Below, in pieces: positions 1 through 8,674 of a stretch of DNA of 64,000 nucleotides. Made by a program: the position numbers and the translations under genes. A model generated the notes under the pieces. The model searched no databases. It was given only the letters and a program-made list of their open reading frames with translations, and was not told the origin of the DNA. This stretch comes from Thermomonas aquatica (GTDB lineage Bacteria > Pseudomonadota > Gammaproteobacteria > Xanthomonadales > Xanthomonadaceae), in the NCBI RefSeq assembly GCF_006337105.1, contig NZ_CP040871.1:62001-126000 (forward strand), in the 5' to 3' direction. The stretch's first letter is position 1. Every line of letters begins with the position of its first letter.

Positions 1-794
1 GGATGATCGAGGTCAACGTGCTCAACACGATCTCGACCGTTGCCCAAGCGCAGGCGGGCGGGGCGCGCAAGTATTTCTGCGTGTCCACCGACAAGGCGGC
101 CAACCCGGTCAACATGATGGGCGCCAGCAAGCGGATCATGGAGATGTTCCTGATGCGCGCAAGCGAGTCGCTGCCCATCTCCACCGCGCGCTTCGCCAAT
201 GTGGCCTTCTCCGACGGGTCGCTGCTGCACGGCTTCAACCAGCGCTTCGCCAAACGCCAGCCGATCTCCGCGCCCAACGACGTGCGCCGTTACTTCGTCA
301 CCCCGCAGGAGTCCGGCGAACTGTGCCTGAGCTCCTGCCTGTTGGGCGACAACCGCGATATCTTCTTCCCCCAGCTGAGCGCGCAACTGGACCTGACCCG
401 CTTTTCCGACATCGCCGTGCGCTACCTGCAGTCCCTGGGCTTCGAGCCCTTCGAATGCGCCAGCGAAGGCGAGGCGCGGGACCGTGCCGCGGAGTTGATC
501 GCGCGCAAGCAATGGCCGGTGTATTTCTTCGCCAGCGACACCACCGGCGAGAAGGATTTCGAAGAGTTCTACACCGGGGCCGAAGCGCTGGAATTGGACC
601 GCTTCGAAGCCATCGGCGTGATCCGGAACGAAGCGGTGTACGACGGGGAAAAGCTGGACTACTTCCTGGCCACCATCGAGCGCCTGCGCGCCCAGCCCAC
701 CTGGGACAAGCCGGAATTGGTGGAGCTGTTCAACCACATGATCCCGGAGTTCCGGCACAAGGACACCGGCAAGTACCTCGACGGGCGGATGTAG
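1..794 (+). CDS. Nucleotide-sugar 4,6-dehydratase, CapD/WbpM-like (5' truncated)
   Basis: Only the last 264 or so codons are present; the reading frame is open to the first base, so the start lies before the window. The visible part is the C-terminal half of an extended short-chain dehydrogenase of the polysaccharide-biosynthesis class that converts UDP-GlcNAc-type sugars to 4-keto-6-deoxy forms. The active-site segment reads STDKAANPVNMMGASKR: Ser, then Met where most SDR enzymes have Tyr, then Lys. That Ser-Met-Lys arrangement is known from WbpM-type dehydratases. An RYFVT substrate-domain motif follows. The gene is followed 3 bp later by a phosphoglycosyl transferase, fitting joint action in making and loading the first sugar of a surface glycan. 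The last 120 residues are acidic and hard to assign. Confidence 0.85.
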   Translation, partial: MIEVNVLNTISTVAQAQAGGARKYFCVSTDKAANPVNMMGASKRIMEMFLMRASESLPISTARFANVAFSDGSLLHGFNQRFAKRQPISAPNDVRRYFVTPQESGELCLSSCLLGDNRDIFFPQLSAQLDLTRFSDIAVRYLQSLGFEPFECASEGEARDRAAELIARKQWPVYFFASDTTGEKDFEEFYTGAEALELDRFEAIGVIRNEAVYDGEKLDYFLATIERLRAQPTWDKPELVELFNHMIPEFRHKDTGKYLDGRM

Positions 795-797
795 GCC

Positions 798-1463
798 ATG
801 CAGCGCTTCCTCGACATCCTGCTCTCTGGCTTGGCCCTGCTGGTGCTGTCACCGCTGCTGCTTCCCGTCATGCTGATCCTGCGCCTGACCGGGGAGGGCG
901 AGGTATTTTTCATCCAGCAGCGCGTGGGGCGCGGCGGCCGCCCATTCGGACTCTACAAGTTCGCCACCATGCTCAAGGACAGTCCCAACATCGGCACCGG
1001 AACGGTGACGGTGAAGGGCGATCCGCGTGTCCTGCCATTGGGCCGGTTGCTGCGCAAGACCAAGCTGAACGAATTGCCGCAGCTGCTGAACATCCTGAAG
1101 GGCGACATGAGCATCATCGGTCCGCGCCCGCAAACCCAGCGCTGCTTCGATGCGTTCCCGCCGGAATCGCAGGCGCAGATCATCAGGGTACGCCCCGGCC
1201 TGTCCGGCATCGGCTCCATCGTCTTTCGCGACGAGGAAGAACTGATGCATGCCAGCCAGGAACCGGAGCGGTTCTATGACGAGGTGATCATGCCGTACAA
1301 GGGCCGGCTGGAAGAGTGGTACGTGGCGCACCAGGGGGCCAGGACTTACCTCGCCGCGATCTTCGTGACCGCATGGGTGGTGCTGTTCCCGGCCTCGCGC
1401 GTGGCCTGGCGGCTTTTTCCTGGGCTGCCCAGCGCCCCGGAAGGGCTCGCGGGATCCCTCTGA
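798..1463 (+). CDS. Sugar transferase (monotopic phosphoglycosyl transferase)
   Basis: This 221-residue protein belongs to the bacterial sugar transferase family, which moves a sugar-1-phosphate from a nucleotide sugar to undecaprenyl phosphate at the inner membrane. A hydrophobic membrane hairpin occupies residues 4-30. It is followed by FIQQRVGRGGRPF, by RLLRKTKLNELPQLLNILKG and by MSIIGPRP, all hallmarks of the family's catalytic core. The length matches short PglC-like members without the extra N-terminal helices of WbaP. A C-terminal hydrophobic stretch near residues 185-200 is an extra. It starts 3 bp after the dehydratase, so the two are probably cotranscribed. The exact sugar cannot be read from sequence. 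Confidence 0.9.
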   Translation: MQRFLDILLSGLALLVLSPLLLPVMLILRLTGEGEVFFIQQRVGRGGRPFGLYKFATMLKDSPNIGTGTVTVKGDPRVLPLGRLLRKTKLNELPQLLNILKGDMSIIGPRPQTQRCFDAFPPESQAQIIRVRPGLSGIGSIVFRDEEELMHASQEPERFYDEVIMPYKGRLEEWYVAHQGARTYLAAIFVTAWVVLFPASRVAWRLFPGLPSAPEGLAGSL

Positions 1464-1470
1464 GCCTGGC

Positions 1471-2136
1471 ATGTCGCCTGCCCAACGCCATCGCCAGGTC
1501 GCGGCCTTGCATGCGGCCGCCATCGACCAGGGCTTCCTGGCCACGCTAGGCGAGCCTTTCCTGGCACAGGTGTATCGCGCGATCGACGAGGCCGCGGACA
1601 GCGTCCTGCTGGTCGAGGAACTCGACGGGCGGGTCGTGGGCTTCGTGGCGGGCGGCTCGGGCATGGCGACGATCTACCGGCGCATGCTGCGACATCCCCT
1701 GCAGCTGGCGTTCTCGCTGGCGTCGGTGTTCGCGCAGCCGTCCAGGCTCCTGCGGATGATGGACATCGTTCGCTACGGAAGGGCATCGGACGCCGGTCTC
1801 GTCCTGCCGCGCGCGGAACTGCTGAGCGTCGCGGTGGATCCTGCTTGTCGCGGGACAGGCCTGGCCGTGCGCCTCTACGAGGGGTTGGAGGAGCACTTCG
1901 CGCGGCGAGGCATCAACGCGTTCCGCATCACGGTGGGCGAATCGCTCGCCGCCGCGCACCGGTTCTACCAGCGGATGGGGGCGAAGCCCATGGGACGCAT
2001 CGAGGTCCATGCCGGGCGGGGTTCCGTCGTGTACGTGCAGGAGGTGCCCATGCCGCGCGGAGCGGGTGGCGTCGATCGTCGCGGGCGCGTGCGCCTCACC
2101 GGGGACGATGCGGTCTCCCCGGGGCAGGCCACGTAG
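1471..2136 (+). CDS. GNAT-family N-acetyltransferase
   Basis: A 221-residue acetyltransferase of the GNAT fold. The acetyl-CoA-binding motif A is visible around residues 117-135 as LSVAVDPACRGTGLAVRLYE, followed by a motif-B-like segment ending in AAAHRFYQRMGAKP. A hydrophobic insertion between residues 65 and 95 is longer than in minimal GNAT proteins. The gene starts 7 bp after the sugar transferase and is the third gene of the same run, so acetylation of a sugar or of a glycan intermediate is a reasonable inference. The substrate is not shown. The last 30 residues are Arg/Gly-rich and may be disordered. Confidence 0.8.
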   Translation: MSPAQRHRQVAALHAAAIDQGFLATLGEPFLAQVYRAIDEAADSVLLVEELDGRVVGFVAGGSGMATIYRRMLRHPLQLAFSLASVFAQPSRLLRMMDIVRYGRASDAGLVLPRAELLSVAVDPACRGTGLAVRLYEGLEEHFARRGINAFRITVGESLAAAHRFYQRMGAKPMGRIEVHAGRGSVVYVQEVPMPRGAGGVDRRGRVRLTGDDAVSPGQAT

Positions 2137-2175
2137 AATGCGCTCCGAGATTCCCGCGCCGGAGCGCTTCCCCGC

Positions 2176-3186
2176 ATGAAGGTCCTGGTCACCGGCACCG
2201 CCGGGTTCATCGGCTCCCACCTGGCCCATCGCCTGCTCGACCGCGGCGACGAGGTCGTCGGGTTCGACAACCTCAACGACTACTACGACGTCACCCTGAA
2301 GCAGGCACGGCTGGCGCGGCTGCAGGCGCGCGCCGGTTACACCCACGTGGCCGGCGACCTCGCGGACCGTGCCGCCGTCGAAGCCGCCTTCGCCGCCTAC
2401 AAGCCGCAGCGCGTGGTCAACCTCGCCGCGCAGGCCGGGGTGCGCTACGCGGCGGAGAACCCGCACGTGTACGTGCAGAGCAATGTGGTCGGCTTCCTGC
2501 ACGTCCTCGAAGGTTGCCGCCACCACGGCGTCGAGCACCTGGTGTATGCCTCCACCTCGTCGGTCTATGGCGCCAACACCGCGATGCCCTTCAGCGAGCA
2601 CGCCTCTGCGGAGCACCCGCTGACGCTGTACGCGGCGAGCAAGAAGGGCAACGAGCAGATGGCCCACAGCTACAGCCACCTGTATGGCATCCCCACTACC
2701 GGACTGCGCTTCTTCACGGTGTACGGCCCGTGGGGTCGCCCGGACATGGCGCTGTTCCTGTTCACCCGCGCGATCCTCGATGGCAAGCCGATCCGCGTGT
2801 TCAACCATGGTCGGCACAAGCGCAGCTTCACCTACGTCGACGACATCGTCGAAGGCGTGGTGCGCACGCTCGACCAGGCGCCGGGCAAGAACCCGGCCTG
2901 GGACAGCGCCAGGCCCGACCCCGCCAGCAGCGGCGTCGCCCCGTACCGGCTCTACAACATCGGCAACGAGCAGCCGGTGGAATTGCTCCGCTACATCGAG
3001 GTGCTGGAGGACTGCCTGGGCCGGAAGGCGCAGATGGAACTGCTGCCGCTGCAGGCGGGCGACGTGCCCGACACCGAGGCCGACGTCTCGGACCTGATCG
3101 CCGACGTGGGCTACCGCCCGGTGGTGCCGGTGGAGACCGGGGTGGCGCGTTTCGTGGAGTGGTACCGGGGTTATTACGGCGCCTGA
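2176..3186 (+). CDS. NAD-dependent epimerase, UDP-glucuronate 4-epimerase type
   Basis: A 336-residue extended SDR enzyme. The NAD-binding GTAGFIGSH motif is at residues 7-15, the catalytic pair appears as YAASK near residue 156, and the conserved SFTYVDDI is near 217. The segment [16 protein letters not shown] after the second beta strand is typical of UDP-glucuronate 4-epimerases, which make UDP-galacturonate for surface polysaccharides. A short gap after the acetyltransferase leaves room for its own promoter. Its last 13 bp overlap the end of the convergent nucleotidyltransferase-like gene. Confidence 0.88.
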   Translation: MKVLVTGTAGFIGSHLAHRLLDRGDEVVGFDNLNDYYDVTLKQARLARLQARAGYTHVAGDLADRAAVEAAFAAYKPQRVVNLAAQAGVRYAAENPHVYVQSNVVGFLHVLEGCRHHGVEHLVYASTSSVYGANTAMPFSEHASAEHPLTLYAASKKGNEQMAHSYSHLYGIPTTGLRFFTVYGPWGRPDMALFLFTRAILDGKPIRVFNHGRHKRSFTYVDDIVEGVVRTLDQAPGKNPAWDSARPDPASSGVAPYRLYNIGNEQPVELLRYIEVLEDCLGRKAQMELLPLQAGDVPDTEADVSDLIADVGYRPVVPVETGVARFVEWYRGYYGA

Positions 3187-4304
3187 TCGCCATCCTCGCC
3201 TGCGGGGGTACTGGCGCCCGGGAAGCGGTCCAGCAGGCGCGCGCCTCCGTACAGGACGAAGGCAGCCATGACCCGCCCGCTCGACTCGGTGCCGGCCCAG
3301 AAGACGAGGCTGCGGCGGACCAGCGGGCGATCCTGCGCAGGGGCCGGGTGCAAGGGATGGTCGGGCGCAGCGATACGGTCGAGTGCGTGCCGTCGCAGTG
3401 CGCCGATGCGGCGGCCGAGGGCGTCGATGCGCGCCTCGAGCGCGGCAGCACGGGCAGGATCCAGCTCGCGCAACGCCAGGCAGTGCAGCGCCTGCCGCAG
3501 CGCGGCGAACAAGGCAGGTCGCAGGTGGTGCCTGCGTGCGCGTTCCTGCAGCGCGAGCCAGTCGGCATCCGCCATCCCGTCGACGAAGCGCAGGAGATCG
3601 AGGTACTCGTGCAATGGCCGGTGCATGCCGCTGCGTGCGACGTGCAGGGCGATCATGCAGGCGCTGTCATGGGCATCCGGGATGCGGAGGCCGTCGCGGC
3701 TCTCGCGGCTGCCGAGGATCGAGCGGGTCAGCGAGGTGCACATCGGGGGTTCGGTGACCCGGGCATGGATGTCGAGGTTCTCGTAGGTGGGGCCTTCGCC
3801 GCGCCACACCATCCAGCCTTTGCTGAGCCACCGGGTCAGGCGCGAACCCATGGGTGGCGACCGGAATCCGCGGCGGGCGAGGAACGCGCGGAATGCGTCG
3901 GCCTCTGCTTGCGGCACGATGAGGTCGTAGTCGGACAGGGGACGCGTCTCACGGGTCTCTGGCCAGCGGGCATGGATGGCGCCGCCCTTGAACAGCACCG
4001 GCGAGAATCCCGCCGTACGTGCCGAGGCGAGCGTTTCGCGCAGGCGCTCCCAGCGCCGCGCGATCCCGGCCGAAAGATGCATGCCGGCCATGGCGGCCTC
4101 GCGCGGTGCCTGCATCCCATGGCGCGCGCGCAGGTTGGCCCAGGTCGCCCCGAGCCCGCTGCGCTGCATGCTGTGCACGGAGGGCAGCGCGTGCAGCCAG
4201 GTGGGATCCCCGCTGGCCATCGCCAGGTAGCAGGCGCCTGCCAGCCGGCGCACGCCATCATCGTCTGCACTGGCCGCAACGATCGGGGAGGGAGTGCGTG
4301 TCAT
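3174..4304 (-). CDS. Nucleotidyltransferase-fold family protein
   Basis: A 376-residue protein with the signature of the putative nucleotidyltransferase family often called NTP_transf_5: LFKGGA at residues 104-109 followed by [10 protein letters not shown] at 121-130, with Asp125 and Asp127 as likely metal ligands. The rest is helical and His/Arg-rich. Members of this family are recurrently found beside PqqD-like, HprK-like and peptide-export genes (established neighbourhood knowledge). Such genes lie only about 4.5 kb away here, so it may be an outlying part of the same system. It is divergent from manC with a shared 104 bp upstream region. The real substrate is unknown. Confidence 0.7.
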   Translation of the reverse strand: MTRTPSPIVAASADDDGVRRLAGACYLAMASGDPTWLHALPSVHSMQRSGLGATWANLRARHGMQAPREAAMAGMHLSAGIARRWERLRETLASARTAGFSPVLFKGGAIHARWPETRETRPLSDYDLIVPQAEADAFRAFLARRGFRSPPMGSRLTRWLSKGWMVWRGEGPTYENLDIHARVTEPPMCTSLTRSILGSRESRDGLRIPDAHDSACMIALHVARSGMHRPLHEYLDLLRFVDGMADADWLALQERARRHHLRPALFAALRQALHCLALRELDPARAAALEARIDALGRRIGALRRHALDRIAAPDHPLHPAPAQDRPLVRRSLVFWAGTESSGRVMAAFVLYGGARLLDRFPGASTPAGEDGDQAP

Positions 4305-4408
4305 GCGTGGGCGGTTGGCGGCATGCCGCGATGATACGGGCTCAAGTTGTCGACGCCCTTGGCGGGTTAGCTCCGGGGGGCGGCGGTCGTCGCTGGCATA
4401 ATCCGCCG

Positions 4409-5815
4409 ATGATCCCCGTCATCCTTTCCGGTGGTTCCGGCACCCGGCTGTGGCCGCTGTCGCGCGACGCCTTCCCGAAGCAGTTCCTCGCCCTGGTCGG
4501 TCATGATTCGATGTTGCAGGCGACCTGGCACCGGGTCGCGCCGTTGGCGAGTGGCGCGCCGATCGTGGTGGCGGGGGAGACGCATCGCTTCATGGTCGCC
4601 GAGCAGTTGCGCGAGGCCGGCTGCGCCGACGCCACGATCCTGCTGGAACCGCTCGCGCGCAACACCGCCCCGGCGATCGCGGCGGCCGCACTGGAGGCGA
4701 CGCGGGATGGTGCCGACCCGCTGCTGCTGGTGCTGCCGTCCGACCACGTGATCGTCGACGCCGCGGCGTTCCGTGCAGCGGTGCGTGCCGCCGGCGCCGC
4801 CGCCGAAGCGGGGGCGCTGGTGACCTTCGGCATCGTGCCCACCGGGCCCGAGACCGGCTACGGCTACATCAAGGCGGCTGCGGGCGAGGGCGTGCGCGCG
4901 GTCGAGCGCTTCGTGGAGAAGCCCGATGCCGCCACCGCGGCGGCCTATGTCGCCAGCGGCGACTACGCGTGGAACAGCGGCATGTTCCTGTTCCGCGCCT
5001 CCGCCTACCTGGCGGAGCTCGAGCGCCACCAGCCGGCGATGCTCGCGGCCTGCCGGGAGGCGCTGGCGCGTGCGCGGCGCGACGTCGATTTCGTGCGCCT
5101 AGACCAGCCGGCGTTCGCCGCTTCGCCGTCGGATTCGATCGACTATGCGGTGATGGAGAAGACCGCGCACGCGGCGGTCCTTGCGATCGATGTCGGCTGG
5201 AACGACGTCGGCAGCTGGGCCGCGCTGTGGCAGGTCGCCGAGCAGGATGGCGACGGCAATGCGCACCACGGGGACGTGCTCGCCCGCGATTGCCGCGACA
5301 CCCTCGCCTGGGGTGATGGCCGCCTGCTGGCCCTGCTCGGGCTGCGCGACGTGGTGGTGGTGGATACCGCGGATGCCGTGCTGGTGGCGCACAAGGACCA
5401 CGTGCAGGACGTGAAGGCGATCGTCGCCGAACTGAAGCGGCGCGGACGCGCGGAGACCAGCCTGCACCGCAAGGTCTACCGGCCCTGGGGGCACTACGAT
5501 TCGGTCGACGTCGGCGAGCGCTTCCAGGTCAAGCGGATCACCGTGAAGCCCGGCGCGGCGCTCAGCCTGCAGATGCACCACCATCGCGCGGAGCACTGGA
5601 TCGTGGTCAGCGGCACCGCCAAGGTCACCCGCGGCGACGAGGTCATCCTGCTCGGCGAGAACCAGAGCACCTACATCCCGCTGGGCGTGAAGCATCGCCT
5701 CGAGAATCCCGGCGTGGTGCCGCTGGAGTTGGTCGAGGTGCAGTCGGGCAGCTACCTCGGCGAGGATGACATCGTCCGCTTCGAGGACGTCTACGGCCGC
5801 GACGCGCCCGGGTAG
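4409..5815 (+). CDS. manC: Mannose-1-phosphate guanylyltransferase / mannose-6-phosphate isomerase
   Basis: A 468-residue bifunctional type II enzyme (ManC/XanB/AlgA class) making GDP-mannose for exopolysaccharide. The N-terminal pyrophosphorylase signature SGGSGTRLWPLSRDAFPKQF starts at residue 7, and FVEKP lies near residue 170. The C-terminal cupin carries the zinc-binding QMHHHRAEHWIVVSG near residue 390, the isomerase half. The ATG at 4409 was chosen because it begins the family's conserved N-terminus; the frame stays open much further upstream but that part is not conserved. The length agrees with the family. It sits alone on the plus strand, divergent from the nucleotidyltransferase-like gene. 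Confidence 0.96.
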   Translation: MIPVILSGGSGTRLWPLSRDAFPKQFLALVGHDSMLQATWHRVAPLASGAPIVVAGETHRFMVAEQLREAGCADATILLEPLARNTAPAIAAAALEATRDGADPLLLVLPSDHVIVDAAAFRAAVRAAGAAAEAGALVTFGIVPTGPETGYGYIKAAAGEGVRAVERFVEKPDAATAAAYVASGDYAWNSGMFLFRASAYLAELERHQPAMLAACREALARARRDVDFVRLDQPAFAASPSDSIDYAVMEKTAHAAVLAIDVGWNDVGSWAALWQVAEQDGDGNAHHGDVLARDCRDTLAWGDGRLLALLGLRDVVVVDTADAVLVAHKDHVQDVKAIVAELKRRGRAETSLHRKVYRPWGHYDSVDVGERFQVKRITVKPGAALSLQMHHHRAEHWIVVSGTAKVTRGDEVILLGENQSTYIPLGVKHRLENPGVVPLELVEVQSGSYLGEDDIVRFEDVYGRDAPG

Positions 5816-5857
5816 GCGCGCGCCTGCAGGCGTGGTGCGATCGGCGATACTCGCCGG

Positions 5858-7528
5858 ATGCGCACCGATGACCTCCCGCCGCCCGACGCCGACGTGCGCG
5901 GGATCTTCGCCAGCCTGTTGCGGCCGCACGCGAAGACGCTGGCCCTCACCGCGTGCCTGCTGCTTGCGCAAAGCCTGGCGATGCTCGGGCTGCCTTGGGC
6001 CGCGGGACGCGTTTCCGCGGCCCTGGTGTCGGCGCAAGGCGTGGCGCCATGGCTGTGGGCGGTGTTCGGGCTGGTCGCCTTGCAGGCGGGCTTGTCGTGG
6101 TGGGTGGCGGTGCGGATACAGGACACCGCGACCGGCATGGTGGCCGACGGCAGCGGTCGCCTGTTCGCGCATCTGCAGGCGTTGCCGCTGCCCTGGCACC
6201 AGGCGCGCCGTCGTGGCGACATCCTGGCGCTGCTGACGGAGGACATCGACCGCCTGGGTTGGTTCCTCGGCAGTACCCTGGCGTCGGTGCTGCCGTTGCT
6301 GTTCACCTGCATCGGCGCGCTGGGCATGATGCTGTGGATCGCCCCGGCGCTCGCGTTGCCGGTCGCGGTGCTGGTGCCGCTGGGATGGCTGGGGTTCAAG
6401 CTGCTGGGGCGTCGCTTGCGCCCGCTCGGCCGGCACTTGGCCGATGCCTACGCGCAGCGCGCGGCACAGGCGGAGGAGGCGCTGGCGCTGCTGCCGCTGG
6501 CCAAGGCCTTCGTGGCCACGCCGCGCGCTGTGCAGCGCTTCCGCGGGCAGCTTGCGCAGGTGCGTGCGCTCGAGCGTCGGCTCGGGCGCTGGGAAGCGGC
6601 GATCCCGCCGCTGGTTCGGCTGCTCGCCTCCGCGCTGGTCCTGGGGCTGCTGTGGCTGGCGGCGGGTCGGGTCGCGGCGGGGACACTGGCGGTGGCGGAC
6701 CTGGTCAGCCTGATGTTGTACGGCTTGCTGCTGGCGCAACCGGTCGGCGAGCTCGCGGGCGTGTGGGGCCAGTGGCAATCGGCCCGCGGTGCCGCCGAGC
6801 GCATCGCGCGCGCGCTGGCCACGGCGCCCGAGCCCCGCGGCGGGACGCGCCTCCCGTCCGCGGCGCGCGGCGAGATCGCCTTCGAGGCGGTGTCGTTCGC
6901 CTACCCGGGGGGCGAGCCGGTGTTGCAGCGCCTCGACTTGCGCATCCGCGCCGGCGAGACGGTGGCGGTGACCGGCGCCAACGGCGCGGGCAAGAGCACC
7001 TTGCTGCACCTGCTGCTGCGGTTCGCGGATCCGGACGCGGGCCGCATCCTGTTCGACGGAACCGACCTGCGCGCGTTGCCGCTGGATTGGCTGCGGTCGC
7101 AGGTCGGCTGGGTGTCGCAGCAGGTGCTGCTGGCGAATGCAAGCATCGGCGAGAACATCGCCTACGGGCGCCCGGGGGCCAGCCAGGCCGAGATCGAGGC
7201 GGCGGCCCGCCTGGCGCGCGCCGATGGCTTCATCGCGGCGTTGCCGGCGGGGTATGCGACGGCCGTCGGCGACGATGGGGTGCGCCTCTCCGGCGGCCAG
7301 CGCCAGCGGATCGCGTTGGCGCGCGCGTTGCTCCTGGATCCGCCGGTACTGGTGCTCGACGAGGCCACCGCGATGTTCGACCCGGCCGGCGAGGCGGAAT
7401 TCGTCGCCGCCTGCCGCGAAGGGCTGCGCCATCGCACGGTCCTGCTGGTGACCCACCGGCCGGCCAGCCTCGCGCTGGCCGATCGCGTGCTCCTGCTCGA
7501 GCGCGGGGGCTTGCGCGAGGCGGTCTGA
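5858..7528 (+). CDS. ABC exporter, fused permease and ATPase
   Basis: A 556-residue half-transporter. The first 290 residues hold about six membrane segments. The ATPase domain then shows Walker A GANGAGKST (373-381), signature LSGGQRQR (about 477), Walker B VLVLDEA (about 497) and the H-loop His near 533. It has no N-terminal C39 peptidase domain. Single-polypeptide exporters of this layout move lipids, drugs or peptides, and many RiPP loci use such a gene. The position between manC and wecA could mean glycan-related export, and the nearby peptide-maturation operon makes peptide export an alternative. The sequence alone does not decide. Confidence 0.85.
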   Translation: MRTDDLPPPDADVRGIFASLLRPHAKTLALTACLLLAQSLAMLGLPWAAGRVSAALVSAQGVAPWLWAVFGLVALQAGLSWWVAVRIQDTATGMVADGSGRLFAHLQALPLPWHQARRRGDILALLTEDIDRLGWFLGSTLASVLPLLFTCIGALGMMLWIAPALALPVAVLVPLGWLGFKLLGRRLRPLGRHLADAYAQRAAQAEEALALLPLAKAFVATPRAVQRFRGQLAQVRALERRLGRWEAAIPPLVRLLASALVLGLLWLAAGRVAAGTLAVADLVSLMLYGLLLAQPVGELAGVWGQWQSARGAAERIARALATAPEPRGGTRLPSAARGEIAFEAVSFAYPGGEPVLQRLDLRIRAGETVAVTGANGAGKSTLLHLLLRFADPDAGRILFDGTDLRALPLDWLRSQVGWVSQQVLLANASIGENIAYGRPGASQAEIEAAARLARADGFIAALPAGYATAVGDDGVRLSGGQRQRIALARALLLDPPVLVLDEATAMFDPAGEAEFVAACREGLRHRTVLLVTHRPASLALADRVLLLERGGLREAV

Positions 7529-7603
7529 TCTGTATCGTGGCGACACGCCATCCGCGGCGTGTCATGGCCTGCGGAATTCCTACGTTTTCCTGCGGGAGTG
7601 CCA

Positions 7604-8668
7604 GTGTTCCGGGGCTTCGATCCGACCAGCGCCGTGGCCGCCTTCGTGTTGGCCGCCCTGTTGCCGTGGTGGCTGGAGCCAGCGGCGCGTCGCCTGGACC
7701 TGATGGACTATCCCAAGGGGCGCAAGGACCATGAGCGCCCGACCCCGGTCACCGGCGGCCTGGCGATGGCGATCGCCAGTATCCTGGCCTACTGGGCCGC
7801 GCCCAACCTGACGCCATCGATCCAGGCGTTCTGCATCGCCACCGTGCTGCTGGTGGCGGTCGGCCTGTGGGACGACAAGCACGACCTGCGCTGGTACTGG
7901 CGGGTCCTGGCGCAGGTCGTCGCGGCGCTGGTGGTGATCTTCTGGGGCGGCGTGCGGGTGGAGCAGCTGGGGCCGTTGTTCGGCCTCGGGCAGACCTCGC
8001 TCGGGTTCCTGTCGGTGCCGTTCACGGTGTTCGCGATGGTCGGCATCATCAATGCGATGAACATGATCGACGGCGCGGACGGCCTGGCCGGGATGCTCGG
8101 GCTGGCGGCGCTGGCGATGCTCTGCGCGGCCTCGGTCTATGCCGGCAACCTGGTGCTGGCCGAGCGCGTGGCGGTGCTGTGCGGCGCCCTCGCCGGATTC
8201 CTGGTGTGGAACCTGCGCTTCCCGTGGCGTCCGCGCGCGCGGGTGTTCATGGGCAATGCGGGCAGCGGTTTCCTGGGCTTGGTGATCGCCTGGGTCGCGT
8301 TCCGGCTGACCCAGAACGATGGCCACCCGGTGAACCCGGTGCTGGCGCTGTGGCTGCTGCCGATCCCGGTGATGGACACCCTGGTGCTGATCGTGCGTCG
8401 CCTGCAGGAGGGGCGTTCGCCGTTCGCCGCGGGCCGCGACCACATCCACCACATGATGCAGGACGCCGGCTTCGGGCCCACGCGTGCGGCCTTCTGGCTC
8501 ACGGTCTTCAGCCTGGCCTGCGGCCTGGTGGTGGGGCAGGCGATGCGCCTGGACGTGCCGAACCCGCTGCTGCTGGCCGCCTACATCGCCTTGTGCGTGG
8601 GCTGGTACCTGCTGACCCGCGACCGGACGCGCGCGGTCGCGTTCTTCCGGCGCTTGCGCCGGCCCTGA
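7604..8668 (+). CDS. wecA: WecA-like undecaprenyl-phosphate sugar-1-phosphate transferase (copy 1)
   Basis: A polytopic MraY/WecA-family transferase that starts glycan assembly by placing a GlcNAc-1-phosphate-type sugar on undecaprenyl phosphate. Diagnostic motifs are DDKHDLRWYW, NAMNMIDGADGLAG and the WecA-type HIHH in GRDHIHHMMQDAGF. About ten hydrophobic segments are visible. I prefer the GTG at 7604, with GGGAG five bases upstream, because homology with the second copy begins there; a GTG at 7559 would add 15 unconserved residues. It is about three quarters identical to the gene at 14483-15610. It converges on the radical SAM gene, with only 6 bp between stop codons. Confidence 0.93.
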   Translation: MFRGFDPTSAVAAFVLAALLPWWLEPAARRLDLMDYPKGRKDHERPTPVTGGLAMAIASILAYWAAPNLTPSIQAFCIATVLLVAVGLWDDKHDLRWYWRVLAQVVAALVVIFWGGVRVEQLGPLFGLGQTSLGFLSVPFTVFAMVGIINAMNMIDGADGLAGMLGLAALAMLCAASVYAGNLVLAERVAVLCGALAGFLVWNLRFPWRPRARVFMGNAGSGFLGLVIAWVAFRLTQNDGHPVNPVLALWLLPIPVMDTLVLIVRRLQEGRSPFAAGRDHIHHMMQDAGFGPTRAAFWLTVFSLACGLVVGQAMRLDVPNPLLLAAYIALCVGWYLLTRDRTRAVAFFRRLRRP

Positions 8669-8674
8669 CCGCGG

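Noticed and set aside
1845-4334. 829-codon plus-strand open frame across the epimerase and nucleotidyltransferase-like genes
   Set aside because: Covers parts of three genes in an off frame; no domain visible.
5099-7546. 815-codon minus-strand open frame opposite manC and the ABC exporter
   Set aside because: Spans two real genes and translates to Arg/Gln/His-rich noise.
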